Assembly: GCF_000702585.1 (NCBI RefSeq)
Contig: NZ_JNIQ01000002.1
Span: 1-64,000, forward strand
Length of the DNA: 64,000 nucleotides
Origin: Exiguobacterium aurantiacum DSM 6208
GTDB lineage: Bacteria > Bacillota > Bacilli > Exiguobacteriales > Exiguobacteriaceae
Direction of reading: 5' to 3'
Shown here: one piece after another, positions 1-8,514 of the stretch
How the letters are laid out: every line of letters starts with the position of its first letter
How positions within the stretch are numbered: the first letter of the stretch is position 1
Made by a program: the position numbers and the translations under genes
The notes under the pieces: generated by a model
The model's input: the letters and a program-made list of their open reading frames with translations, nothing else
Told to the model about the DNA's origin: nothing
The model's database searches: none

Positions 1-2
1 GT

Positions 3-224
3 TTATATGAGCTTGAACGAATTATATTTGAGGATTGGGATTTGTTTGAGCTATTAGGGAAGAATAAAGTGAATCCTCAAGCATGGTTTGATTTCACCCT
101 CATTCCTATAGAAATACGTAAAGAAGGATTAAACACACATTTGAAATCGTTCATTGATGAATTGAATAGAGAGTTAACAAATTTTGTAGATGTACTTCAC
201 AAAGAAGGAATTATTAAGTCCTAA
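3..224 (+). CDS. C-terminal part of an unknown protein, cut by the window edge
   Basis: The frame is open from base 3 to a TAA at 222-224, so this is the 3' end of a gene that starts outside the window. The 73 visible residues are acidic and helical, with no motif I recognise. A TTG at 42 could serve as an internal start, but no ribosome-binding site precedes it, so a truncated larger protein is more likely. A well-spaced small gene follows 64 bases later. Confidence 0.55.
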   Translation, partial: LYELERIIFEDWDLFELLGKNKVNPQAWFDFTLIPIEIRKEGLNTHLKSFIDELNRELTNFVDVLHKEGIIKS

Positions 225-288
225 CGCATCTTAAAAAACATCTTAGTCTTATTGTCTATACAACAAAATATAGAAAGGAGGTGGGTAA

Positions 289-426
289 ATGACAAAACAT
301 TCCGGTGGAAAGGTAGGAAAGGCGGGGAAGACATTAGGTAGTAAAACGTCTTCGAAGAAACAAAAAAGTAAAGCGGGAAAAACTTTAAAAAACATCAGGA
401 CGATAAACATTAAAAATGTCCCCTAA
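289..426 (+). CDS. Small, highly basic Lys/Gly/Ser-rich protein (45 aa)
   Basis: ATG at 289 is preceded by a very strong ribosome-binding site (AAGGAGGTG, spacing 7), and the frame ends in TAA at 424-426 just before a perfect hairpin. The product has about 14 lysines and two imperfect copies of a K-x-G-K-x-L type segment (KAGKTL near residues 11-16 and 28-33). This pattern resembles small Lys/Ser/Ala-rich plasmid proteins of unknown function known from other bacteria, but that is only a resemblance. It could bind nucleic acid. There are no membrane segments. I cannot assign a function. Confidence 0.6.
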   Translation: MTKHSGGKVGKAGKTLGSKTSSKKQKSKAGKTLKNIRTINIKNVP

Positions 427-432
427 TTAGGA

Positions 433-472
433 TATATAACCGAATGTTTTACGATTAACATTCGGTTATATA
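433..472. terminator. Perfect 16-bp hairpin between convergent genes
   Basis: Bases 433-448 are perfectly complementary to 457-472 with an 8-base loop. It lies between the small plus-strand gene ending at 426 and the minus-strand regulator ending at 512. The stem ends are A/T-rich, so it can act as a terminator in both directions. Confidence 0.7.
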
Positions 473-511
473 AAAGGATGTTCATGTGTTTAGAAACTAG
501 TGTTTAATACA

Positions 512-769
512 TTAACTATCAAACTTTTTATCGTTAAAAAAGTCATTTAATGAAATATTCAATCCAACGCAAAACTTTTGAATCGTACTTACCTTCGGAT
601 GTTTTGTTCGTCCGCTCATCAGCTCTGAAATCGTAGCTTGATTCAATCCACCTTTTTGAATCACTTGATGGATGGTCATGTTATGTTCGGCTGCGAGTTC
701 CTTCATCCGCTCGATGATTACCTCGTTCAACTCCACTTGCTCACCCCACGATCCAAGTTCTCTCCTCAT
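512..769 (-). CDS. Small Xre/Cro-type helix-turn-helix regulator
   Basis: An 85-residue protein that is essentially one Cro/CI-type helix-turn-helix domain. The second helix pair is visible as GGLNQATISELMSGR followed by the conserved STIQKFCVGLNISLNDFF segment that ends this fold. It probably represses or activates a promoter nearby. The true start may lie a few codons in (the segment beginning near residue 17), because the first residues before the domain are not conserved. It is transcribed away from the second regulator at 1073. Known for the family: DNA-binding dimers; the target here is not known. Confidence 0.8.
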   Translation of the reverse strand: MRRELGSWGEQVELNEVIIERMKELAAEHNMTIHQVIQKGGLNQATISELMSGRTKHPKVSTIQKFCVGLNISLNDFFNDKKFDS

Positions 770-1072
770 CCTTATTCTTTACCAACGCCTCTATTCCTGT
801 ACCTTACCATAATCTCTTGAAATCAAAATACTTGTCATTATTTTCTATCTAAAATGGGTTATTTTTTACAGTTGTGCGACAAAACAAAAAATATTGAGTT
901 ACTGTTGCTCTTCATCCCTTGTACAGAGCGGATTCGACAAGAACCGTCAATTGTAAAATTTCTGACATATCAGAAAACTGATGTTCTTTTTAGCTTAATC
1001 CTGCTATATTGGAACCAACAAAAGGAAACATCTGTTTGGTCGCCGCTCTGGTTTATAGAAAGGGGAAGGCTT

Positions 1073-1561
1073 ATGTATCGATTCGGGGAGTGGTTGAAGG
1101 AGAACCGCCGGCTCTCGGGCTGGTCACAGGTCGAACTATCAGAGAAGACATTCGGGGAGATATCGCAGCCCGCCATCAGTCAATATGAACAGAACCGGTC
1201 GGTGCCGTCGATTGCCGATATTGATCACCTGGCCCGCGCGTTCGGACACACGCTCGCAACGGTCCCGTGGGACGCCATCGACTTCGGATACGGGGCGAAG
1301 CGTTCCGTCACCAAGCTCGAGCGACGCCGGTTCGACCTGAAGGAGTTGCCACAGGCCGACTCGGTCCGCACGTTCGACGGAAAAACCTATGAACTGCACG
1401 GTTTCATCGGCATCGAGAAAGGAAGCGGCGAGGCGGTCCAGTTGACGCAGCTCTACTATCGGATCCGTACGGTCGTCTGTGACGCCCATGTGCTCGCTAA
1501 ACGAAAGAATCCGGATGACGAGCTCATCCATGTCAAGAAGCGGAAAAGAGTCCGACAGTAA
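1073..1561 (+). CDS. Xre-family transcriptional regulator with C-terminal extension
   Basis: A 162-residue protein. Residues 1-65 form a Cro/CI-type helix-turn-helix (FGEWLKENRRLSGWSQVELS, then ISQPAISQYEQNRSVPSI). The remaining ~100 residues are an unassigned beta-rich domain. I chose ATG 1073 because GAAAGGGGAAGG lies just upstream; the frame is open further 5' but that part has no regulator-like sequence and lower GC. It sits at the head of the conjugation region and is a plausible regulator of transfer genes. The target is inferred, not seen. Confidence 0.75.
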   Translation: MYRFGEWLKENRRLSGWSQVELSEKTFGEISQPAISQYEQNRSVPSIADIDHLARAFGHTLATVPWDAIDFGYGAKRSVTKLERRRFDLKELPQADSVRTFDGKTYELHGFIGIEKGSGEAVQLTQLYYRIRTVVCDAHVLAKRKNPDDELIHVKKRKRVRQ

Positions 1562-1571
1562 CCGACATCGA

Positions 1572-1605
1572 CGCAGCAGCACATCCTTCGCAGCAGCACA
1601 TCCTT
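1572..1605 (+). repeat. Tandem 17-bp direct repeat
   Basis: Two adjacent identical 17-base units (CGCAGCAGCACATCCTT at 1572-1588 and 1589-1605). The second copy is also the left arm of the long inverted repeat bounding the candidate RNA at 1590-1843. The duplicated unit could be a binding site or a trace of slippage. Confidence 0.75.
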
Positions 1606-1843
1606 AAGGATGGTCTACTCCAATCACATACCGGCGTGTCCCTCACCAGTGACCGGGTGGGCGGGATCTACGCACAGATGGTTCGGCGAGAGTCGCCTAA
1701 AACTCGCCACAAGGTCACCGCATCGTTTCGGGTCATCGAAAAACCCTGTACAGCTCCTTATCAAAACGAGGAGCGGAGTTCGTGGGGGAACGGCTAGAAA
1801 CCCATCGCACCGAATCCGACTGTCCTTAATGATGTGCTGCTGC
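1590..1843 (+). ncRNA. Candidate structured RNA or small mobile element with 21-bp terminal inverted repeat
   Basis: Bases 1590-1610 pair with 1823-1843 with one mismatch, closing a 254-base segment. Inside are further helices in compatible order: 1649-1654 with 1713-1718 (GTGACC/GGTCAC), hairpin 1685-1689/1693-1697 (GGCGA-GAG-TCGCC), 1730-1732 with 1744-1746, and 1753-1758/1769-1774. No convincing gene or ribosome-binding site lies in it. It sits between a regulator and the first small transfer gene, so it may be a leader RNA, a trans-acting RNA or a miniature inverted-repeat element. I do not match it to a known RNA family. Confidence 0.45.
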
Positions 1844-1876
1844 ACATCAAGAGATCAAGGGAAGGAAGTGTGTACT

Positions 1877-2059
1877 GTGGCATCAAAAGAACAGAAACAG
1901 AACCGTAGCTTCGCCGAGAAACTCTTACGCATCCGTGGGAAGGACTATGAGGAGTGGCTCGACGAACAACATCAACAGGTTATCCAGGACAACCAGGAAC
2001 TCATCATGGAGGCGCTCGAGGCGAAGCTCAGCTTCAAGTCACCGGCGCACCAGGACTAA
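1877..2059 (+). CDS. Small hypothetical protein at the head of the transfer operon (60 aa)
   Basis: GTG at 1877 has AAGGAAG eight bases upstream; the frame is open further 5' but that part runs through the inverted-repeat element and is unlikely to be translated. The product is a charged helical protein (KLLRIRGKDYEEWLDEQHQQ) without membrane segments. It ends 13 bases before the pilin-like gene, so they are probably co-transcribed. Function not recognised. Confidence 0.6.
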   Translation: MASKEQKQNRSFAEKLLRIRGKDYEEWLDEQHQQVIQDNQELIMEALEAKLSFKSPAHQD

Positions 2060-2072
2060 GGAGGGGAACGAC

Positions 2073-2297
2073 ATGGGACTCAATGAGACAGGGCTCAGTT
2101 TGCTTCAGTTCTTCCAGGGGCTCGCCGTCATCGCCGCGGCCATCGCTTTCGCGATCGGGGGCTTCTACTTCATCTTCGGCGGGGATCGTGGCCGCTCGAA
2201 GGCCGTCGGTTGGCTCGTCGGGGGCGCCGTCGGCTTGATCATCGTCATGGGCGCGTTCACGCTTGCCGAGATGGTCGACCAGAACATCAAATTCTAA
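2073..2297 (+). CDS. VirB2/TrbC-like small membrane protein (putative pilin)
   Basis: A 74-residue protein with two hydrophobic helices (about residues 13-34 and 46-66) separated by a short basic loop (GGDRGRSKA). This two-helix layout, size and position at the start of a type IV secretion operon match VirB2/TrbC-type pilin subunits of Gram-positive conjugation systems. ATG 2073 has AGGAGGGG upstream. No classical signal peptide is seen. The role is inferred from topology and context. Confidence 0.65.
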   Translation: MGLNETGLSLLQFFQGLAVIAAAIAFAIGGFYFIFGGDRGRSKAVGWLVGGAVGLIIVMGAFTLAEMVDQNIKF

Positions 2298-2363
2298 TTC
2301 ACACGCGCACAGCGTTCCGATTGGAAGGCTTTTTTTGTTGCTTGAAACGAGAGGAGGAACGAG

Positions 2364-3464
2364 ATGCTGTTTGTACGATTCACCGACGTGCCGGACACAC
2401 GGATCCAGAACTATGAACGGCTCCCCTTCGCCGAGGCCGTCGTCGCGACCCATGACCTGCATCATGCGCTAAGTAGCGAAGGGACGAACTGTTCTGGTGA
2501 CTTCCGGCTCTTCGACCAGAAAGATGAACTGCTGTATCGGGGGACGTTCACGTTCGGGTCCGAAGGGAACTATCCGAACCTGTATCATCAGGTGAAGGAC
2601 CGGATACAACGGATCCGGACGAAGAAAGAGGATAACGCGAAGAAGATGTGGCTCCTCGACGAGATCGAGGCCGAGACACCGGACGACTATAAGCGCCATT
2701 CCATCAAATCAAACCCGATCGTGTCGTCGACCTATCAGTCACGCCTGACCCGACTGCAGCGTCGCCTCATCTACGTGGCGGCCACGGTCGGGATTCTATT
2801 CACTTCACTGTTCACTGCCGCGCAATGGTTCATCGATAAAGAGGCACACGCCGAACAGAGGACCGGTGGCGAACATACGTGGCTGAATGCTTACGAGCAG
2901 GCGCTCCAAGGTGAGGAATCCTCGCTCATCGATTTATTGGAACGGAAAGACCGGTCCGAGGAAGAGGATACCCTATTGATCGATCTTTATCTGGCGGAAG
3001 GAAAAGACCAGAAAGCGCTCGAGCTCACGGATGACCCCATCCTGATCGAGACGAAGCTGGCTGGGCTCGACCTATCCGAAAAGGAGAAGTTGGAACGGCT
3101 TCAGAACTTCCAAGCATCACATCCCACCGATGAGGGTGCGTTCGATATCGCCGTACTGGAACGTGATCATGAGACCGTGGCCAAAACGGAAAATGTTGAA
3201 TGGACTGCTCCCCGTATCTCCGCGAAAGTGACCGCTTATCTCTTTCTCAAGGACATCGAGGCTGCGAACGATTGGGCGTCCAAAACGAACAATTCTGCCG
3301 TTCAAGAAAAAGTCGACACCTATCAAGACATCACGGCTACTATCAACGAACTGAACGAAAAACTGAAGAAGACCTCTAGCAAGGACACTTCGGCCCGTGA
3401 GAAAATTCAAGCCGCTATCGCTGCAGAAGAAGTTAATCTAGAAACGATTCTTTATTCAGATTAA
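2364..3464 (+). CDS. Single-pass membrane protein of the transfer apparatus, EssB/YukC-like in layout
   Basis: A 366-residue protein with a cytoplasmic domain (1-130), one membrane helix (about 135-155, LIYVAATVGILFTSLFTAAQ), and a helical, acidic C-terminal domain (160-366) with repeated helix pairs. This layout resembles EssB/YukC of type VII secretion and related bitopic proteins found in Gram-positive conjugation clusters, but I see no signature that proves homology. ATG 2364 follows GAGGAGG. It lies between the pilin-like gene and virD4, so it is probably a structural component of the channel. Confidence 0.55.
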   Translation: MLFVRFTDVPDTRIQNYERLPFAEAVVATHDLHHALSSEGTNCSGDFRLFDQKDELLYRGTFTFGSEGNYPNLYHQVKDRIQRIRTKKEDNAKKMWLLDEIEAETPDDYKRHSIKSNPIVSSTYQSRLTRLQRRLIYVAATVGILFTSLFTAAQWFIDKEAHAEQRTGGEHTWLNAYEQALQGEESSLIDLLERKDRSEEEDTLLIDLYLAEGKDQKALELTDDPILIETKLAGLDLSEKEKLERLQNFQASHPTDEGAFDIAVLERDHETVAKTENVEWTAPRISAKVTAYLFLKDIEAANDWASKTNNSAVQEKVDTYQDITATINELNEKLKKTSSKDTSAREKIQAAIAAEEVNLETILYSD

Positions 3465-3478
3465 GGTAGGTGAAATAA

Positions 3479-5842
3479 TTGAGAACTCAGTCTCTGTCAC
3501 CACGATTCCCGATACGTCTGATCTTCCCCGCCCTGTTCTGCCTGTTGGTAGTGCCAGTCGGGATCTTTTATCTGCTGAACGGGATCTACAACATCATTCG
3601 ACACATCATGACCCCGATAGTAAAAGAAGGGCTGTTGGCCGGGGCGACGATTCCGACGCTCTCACCCGCCTTGTTCTTGGAGGTGAGTCTTCCCTCTTCG
3701 ACCGTCTTGCTCGGACTGATGGCGTTCAGTCTGTTCATCGGACTGGTCGTGTTCGGCAAGGTATGGCTGAACTTCCGGGATCTGCGAGAAAATCAGAAAG
3801 GGAGCGCCCGTTTCACCTCATTCGATGAACTGAAGCAACAGTACCGTCGCGTCCCGGACCGGAAGAAGCAATACAGCGGATCAGGCGGTGTCCCCGTCGG
3901 ACGGATCAAGAACGAGCTGTTCGTCGATGACTCGCCCGTCAACAACCTCGTCATCGGGACGACCCGATCCGGGAAGGGCGAGACGTTCGTCTTCTCGACG
4001 ATCGATCTGTACAGCCGGGCGCGTGATCAAGCGAGCCTGATCATCAACGACCCGAAAGGTGAGCTCTTCGCCGCCTCGAAGGAGACGCTCGAGCATCGCG
4101 GATATCAGGTTGAAGTGTTGAACCTGATGAACCCGCTCCAATCGATGTCGTACAACCTGTTACAACTGACAATCGATGCATTCCTAGAGGAGAACTACTC
4201 GCTCGCCCAACAGTATGCGCGCTCGGTCGCGTTCATGTTGTACCATGACCCGAAGGCGCGCGACCCGTTCTGGGCCAACTCGTCGATTGACCTGTGTACG
4301 GCGCTCATCCTCGGGCTCTGTGAGGAGGCGAAGGACACGCCGGAGAAGATCAACATGTACAACGTCGCGCTCATGCTCTCGGACTTAGGGTCACGGACGG
4401 TGGTCACGCGACAAGGTCAGGAGATTTCGGCACTCGACGAGTTCTTTCAGCGCTTCCCGGAGAATCATCCGGCCCGGCTCCAGTTCGCGACGCTCCACTT
4501 CTCGGGTGGCCAGACACGAGCAAGTATCCTGGCCAATACGAATGCAAAACTCGGGATCTTCACATTGAACGGGACCGGAAAGCTGACGTCGATGAACTCG
4601 CTCGACATGCGACGCATCGGATTCAACCGTTGGATCAGTGGACGCGCGGAGCCTTTGACACGGCTCACGTTCATGTTCCCTGATGGGACGACCCATGCGC
4701 TCACGACCGATGACGATGGTAGCTTCATTATCTATCATACGTCGTCACTCCAAACTGGGGACGTCGTTCAAATCGCAACCTACTCAAGCACTGCGACGAT
4801 CCAGCTGGAAACGCATGACGAGGAGAGTGGACGGTTCCACTACGCCATCGACGGGACGATACAGATCCGTGAGGTGATGCACCAGATGCGTCCCGTGGCG
4901 GTGTTCCTCATCGTCCCGGACTATGACCCGACCTTCAACGTCATTGCGTCACTCTATATCAAACAGGTGTACACGGCGCTCGCCCGGGTCGCCTCGCAGA
5001 CGAAACACGGTAAATGCGAGCGTCAGGTCGTCTTCCTGCTCGACGAGTTCGGCAACATGCCACCGATCGAGGGTATGGCCAACATCATCACGGTCTGTCT
5101 CGGGCGCAACATGCGCTTCAACCTCGTGATCCAGGCCTATTCTCAGCTCGAGAACCTGTACGGTGAGGATTGGAAAACGATTGACGGCAACTGCGGGAAC
5201 ACGCACTATCTGTTGACCGCGGACGAGTCGACCGCCGAACTGATCTCGAAGAAGCTCGGTGAGGCGACCATCGTCACGAAATCCCGGTCCGGACAGACGT
5301 TCTCGCTCAAAAAATCGAAGACGGAGAACGTGGATGGCCGCCGGCTCATGACAGCGACCGAGGTCATGGGGCTGAAGGAAGGCGAGATGCTCATCATCCG
5401 TGTCATCAAGCGTCAGGACACGAAGAAACGACGCATCCAGTCGTACCCGATCTTCCTGAGCGGCAAGACGGCGATGAAGTACCGCTACGAATACCTGGCG
5501 GACGACTTCGACACGGACCGTTCCCTGCATGACATCGATATCCCCTGCCGTCACGCCGGTCTCGACTTTGAACAGATCCGTATCCATTTCGCGAAGAAAG
5601 AAGACGAAACGGAAATCAACGCTCCATCGAATCAGGAAGAAAAGACACTGACGGTACGTGACGTGCTGCAGGATAGCATCCTCCGCTCGATGTTCGAGGG
5701 TCATGACATCGGAGGAGTATCTCTCCCTGAGTTCGAGACGAACCTGAACTTAGGAGTTTACGACGTCACCGACAGCCAAAAGAGCTTTCTGAGCACGATG
5801 ATCGCGAAGCGACTCGAGAAACTGAAGCAAGGCACACCGTAG
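3479..5842 (+). CDS. virD4: VirD4/TraG-type coupling ATPase with an inserted beta domain
   Basis: A 787-residue coupling protein that would bring the relaxase-DNA complex to the secretion channel. Two N-terminal membrane helices (about 13-42 and 66-97) are followed by the ATPase: Walker A at 160-168 (GTTRSGKGE) and Walker B near 513 (VVFLLDEFGNMP). Residues about 381-466 interrupt the usual junction between LDMRRIGF and the FLIVPDYD strand with a Thr-rich beta segment, making the protein about 150-200 residues longer than pSK41/pIP501-type homologues. The start is TTG 3479 after AGGTAGGTG. Next gene starts 16 bases downstream. Confidence 0.93.
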   Translation: MRTQSLSPRFPIRLIFPALFCLLVVPVGIFYLLNGIYNIIRHIMTPIVKEGLLAGATIPTLSPALFLEVSLPSSTVLLGLMAFSLFIGLVVFGKVWLNFRDLRENQKGSARFTSFDELKQQYRRVPDRKKQYSGSGGVPVGRIKNELFVDDSPVNNLVIGTTRSGKGETFVFSTIDLYSRARDQASLIINDPKGELFAASKETLEHRGYQVEVLNLMNPLQSMSYNLLQLTIDAFLEENYSLAQQYARSVAFMLYHDPKARDPFWANSSIDLCTALILGLCEEAKDTPEKINMYNVALMLSDLGSRTVVTRQGQEISALDEFFQRFPENHPARLQFATLHFSGGQTRASILANTNAKLGIFTLNGTGKLTSMNSLDMRRIGFNRWISGRAEPLTRLTFMFPDGTTHALTTDDDGSFIIYHTSSLQTGDVVQIATYSSTATIQLETHDEESGRFHYAIDGTIQIREVMHQMRPVAVFLIVPDYDPTFNVIASLYIKQVYTALARVASQTKHGKCERQVVFLLDEFGNMPPIEGMANIITVCLGRNMRFNLVIQAYSQLENLYGEDWKTIDGNCGNTHYLLTADESTAELISKKLGEATIVTKSRSGQTFSLKKSKTENVDGRRLMTATEVMGLKEGEMLIIRVIKRQDTKKRRIQSYPIFLSGKTAMKYRYEYLADDFDTDRSLHDIDIPCRHAGLDFEQIRIHFAKKEDETEINAPSNQEEKTLTVRDVLQDSILRSMFEGHDIGGVSLPEFETNLNLGVYDVTDSQKSFLSTMIAKRLEKLKQGTP

Positions 5843-5858
5843 AGAGGAGGCCGAACCC

Positions 5859-6101
5859 ATGGCCGAGAGTGCGAGAGAGAAGCGAATCCAGAACGAATTG
5901 CGTGTCGTCGCGAGGATCATCGAGACGCAGCGCGTCCGTCTCGAACGGGGCGATGTGCTCAACATACAGACGACTGATGGCTTTCTGACCGTCTATCAGG
6001 ACGACACCTCAGACACCCCGAAAACTGTTACACTAATAGATAAGTTCGACTTCCGCGTCAACCTGAAAGTCGCGGATCTATTGAAGTGGAAAATCGTCTG
6101 A
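5859..6101 (+). CDS. Small hypothetical protein (80 aa) in the transfer operon
   Basis: ATG 5859 is preceded by GAGAGGAGG. The product starts with a basic/acidic helix (residues 1-30) followed by beta-rich sequence (DVLNIQTTDGFLTVYQ). There is no signal peptide or membrane helix. It is tightly spaced between virD4 and a lipoprotein, so it likely belongs to the operon. Function not recognised. Confidence 0.65.
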   Translation: MAESAREKRIQNELRVVARIIETQRVRLERGDVLNIQTTDGFLTVYQDDTSDTPKTVTLIDKFDFRVNLKVADLLKWKIV

Positions 6102-6117
6102 CGGAGGGGTAAACGTT

Positions 6118-6534
6118 ATGAGGAAACTACTTGCGGGTACTTTAGGAATCAGCTTGTTTTTACTTGGAGCTTGCTCAAATTCCAATGAGTCTTTGGTTCA
6201 ACGTGATATTGAACACGTTGAGAAGGTCATGACAGCCGAAGAGGATGATTATTTGCTGATTGTAAAAGAAGAAGATGGTAAATTCGAAGAGTTCGTCGAA
6301 TTCGTAAAAGAGGTAGCAAACGAAGAGAGCCAACAAGTCACGCTCTATAATACGTTTCAGCCAGATGGCGAGACACTTGTCGATCGTGGTAACTTTGAAT
6401 ACACTGACGAACTAAAAGGTGCCGTTCTATACTCCATTCAAGATGGAAACGTCACAGATGAAATCAATGTTGGAATGTTGACGGCGGACACTTACGAACA
6501 ACAGTTAGCGGACTTCTTTACTAGGACTCAGTAG
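6118..6534 (+). CDS. Lipoprotein of the transfer operon
   Basis: A 138-residue protein with a clear lipoprotein signal: MRKLL, a hydrophobic core, and a lipobox LLGAC with the acylated cysteine at residue 19. The mature part is acidic and about 120 residues. It would be anchored to the outer face of the membrane. The gene is more AT-rich than its neighbours, as is the first third of the following virB6-like gene, which may mark a recombined patch. It might act in surface exclusion or as part of the channel; this is inference from location. Confidence 0.75.
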   Translation: MRKLLAGTLGISLFLLGACSNSNESLVQRDIEHVEKVMTAEEDDYLLIVKEEDGKFEEFVEFVKEVANEESQQVTLYNTFQPDGETLVDRGNFEYTDELKGAVLYSIQDGNVTDEINVGMLTADTYEQQLADFFTRTQ

Positions 6535-6549
6535 ATTGGGGGTCTTTCA

Positions 6550-8508
6550 ATGGCTGATTCCGATTTAATCACCAAATTACAGGAATACGAAGACGTACTC
6601 CAAATAAGTAGTATGGTCAATGACGCACTGCGCTCAATGGGATGGATTCTTGTCAGAGGACTATCAGTCTTGATTGACGGCCTTGAATCAATCACGAATC
6701 AAATCCTATTAACCAATACATTCTTCAATAATGACCAAGTGGTTGAATTCGTTCTGACGATTCAACCTTTTTTGTATGTTCTTTTAGCAGGAAGCTTCTT
6801 GTTCACTGGGTACTTGTTAATTTTTCAAAAGAAATTTGAACGTGAGAGTTTTTTGATCAACCTGTTCATCACACTATTGATCTTAGGTTTACTTTCACCA
6901 ACTATGAGTCGAATTCAGGAGTTCTCTGATGAAGCAATCGCAGAAATCGGAACAGATTCGCTTTATAACGGAGAAGCTTCATTATCTGAGAGTATCTTAA
7001 AACGGAATGTACATGATTTGATTGAGCACGATTCGAAGAATTTTGATGCTGCTACCGGCGAATCATTAAATGCCATTCCGACTGAGTTGATTGATAATAT
7101 CCGAATCAATGAGATTTTCGACAAGAACAACTATGACTTATCGGCAACCGGAAACAAATTGGCCGAGTCCTATATTCTATGGAACGGAAAAGAGACAAGT
7201 CTCGGTAAACTCGATCAAGGTGGCGTCGAGTGGAACAACCAGTATTACTACCGCTATCAGCCGAATTGGTTGACCATTTTCGTCACGCTCGGGATCATGG
7301 GCTTCACGCTGTTCTCGATCGCCTACAAACTGGCGCGCCTGTCGTTCGAGCTCGCCTTCAACTATGTCTTGGCGATCCTCGTCGCACCAGCCGATCTGCA
7401 CAGTGGTCAAAAGACGAAAAAGGTCATCCAGAGTATATTGAACACGTTCCTCGTGATCATCCTGATTTTCGTCTCCATCAAGCTGTATACGATCGGGACC
7501 GCCTATCTGGCGGAGACGTTGGACGGGTTCGCCTACCTGATTGCCCTCATCGCCTTCTCGGTCGCATTGATTGACGGGCCAAACATGGTCGAGCGGCTGT
7601 TCGGGATCGATGCCGGACTCAAACGGGGATGGGGTGTCGCGCTCGGCGCCTATGCCGCCGGGAAAGGCGTGACCTCGGCCGGTGCCCACGCGGTCTCGAA
7701 GGTCGCGCGTTTCGCACAAGGCGAACCGAAGATGCCCTCACTCCATGAGGCCGCGACGACACGGATGGATTCAAGCGCCATGCTGCAGAACGGTTCACCG
7801 CTTAGTGCGGCGAACCAAACTCCACAGAGAGCGGACTCCGAGAGTCAAACCGATTCAGATGTGTTTGGTCAGGCGAATCACACCGCTAGTCGTAATCAGA
7901 CTGACCAAGAGAAACCGACAAATCCGAAGAACGATGCGCAACCAAACAACGGTCAAGAATCTGAGCTTGAAGTGCATGGGTCTCCACACGTGAACGAAGC
8001 GTCGGGCCGCCCGTCTCCCGAATCGATTCATGCGACGAACCCTGAATCGATTACCGAAAGTGCTGACCATCCAACAACGTCATCGGAGACACAAAGACCG
8101 GAGTCGATTCACGACCATTCAAGCTCTGGTCATTCTCCAGTCCCTACTTCGTCGACAATCGAAACGGTCACCGGGTCCACCGATGCCACATCCGGACCAG
8201 GTTATCGTCACGATGAATCGTTAGTCAGAAACGACGTGACGTCAGCGACACCTCATGAGGCATCACATTCAAACGGTTCGTCCTCGTCTTCGTCATCTGC
8301 GACAGATTCGAGTGATACGGCAACAGAGAAACGCCAAGGACGTACCCGACGGACCATCCATCAAGACACCGGGCAGGACATCGAGACCGAGCTCATCGAA
8401 CAAGTGCGTGAGAATCAGACACACCGCCATACTCAGAACCATGAAGAGTCGCGACGGATCTATCCGACCTCGCCACCGCGACCTGAACACACTAAAAAGA
8501 AGGAGTGA
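6550..8508 (+). CDS. VirB6/TrbL-like polytopic membrane protein with long polar tail
   Basis: A 652-residue protein. The N-terminal half has about seven hydrophobic segments (around residues 38-55, 75-97, 103-120, 235-255, 265-285, 290-310, 325-345), matching VirB6/TrbL channel proteins. Residues about 390-652 form a Ser/Thr/Gln/His-rich low-complexity tail without hydrophobic parts, likely cytoplasmic and disordered. GC content rises sharply near base 7200, within the gene, suggesting a mosaic origin. The next gene starts six bases after the stop. Confidence 0.8.
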   Translation: MADSDLITKLQEYEDVLQISSMVNDALRSMGWILVRGLSVLIDGLESITNQILLTNTFFNNDQVVEFVLTIQPFLYVLLAGSFLFTGYLLIFQKKFERESFLINLFITLLILGLLSPTMSRIQEFSDEAIAEIGTDSLYNGEASLSESILKRNVHDLIEHDSKNFDAATGESLNAIPTELIDNIRINEIFDKNNYDLSATGNKLAESYILWNGKETSLGKLDQGGVEWNNQYYYRYQPNWLTIFVTLGIMGFTLFSIAYKLARLSFELAFNYVLAILVAPADLHSGQKTKKVIQSILNTFLVIILIFVSIKLYTIGTAYLAETLDGFAYLIALIAFSVALIDGPNMVERLFGIDAGLKRGWGVALGAYAAGKGVTSAGAHAVSKVARFAQGEPKMPSLHEAATTRMDSSAMLQNGSPLSAANQTPQRADSESQTDSDVFGQANHTASRNQTDQEKPTNPKNDAQPNNGQESELEVHGSPHVNEASGRPSPESIHATNPESITESADHPTTSSETQRPESIHDHSSSGHSPVPTSSTIETVTGSTDATSGPGYRHDESLVRNDVTSATPHEASHSNGSSSSSSSATDSSDTATEKRQGRTRRTIHQDTGQDIETELIEQVRENQTHRHTQNHEESRRIYPTSPPRPEHTKKKE

Positions 8509-8514
8509 TGACCC

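Noticed and set aside
854-1072. Upstream extension of the regulator gene at 1073
   Set aside because: The extra codons have no helix-turn-helix-like content and low GC, and a good ribosome-binding site lies just before ATG 1073.
1610-1876. N-terminal extension of the small gene at 1877
   Set aside because: It runs through the inverted-repeat element, ends in a CCC-rich low-quality stretch, and lacks a binding site; GTG 1877 has one.
4949-5704. A 251-codon open frame on the minus strand inside virD4
   Set aside because: It lies wholly opposite a conserved ATPase gene, has no ribosome-binding site and an Arg/Asp/Val-rich composition typical of antisense frames in GC-rich genes. Similar frames opposite virB4 (9877-10470, 10576-11268) were rejected for the same reason.
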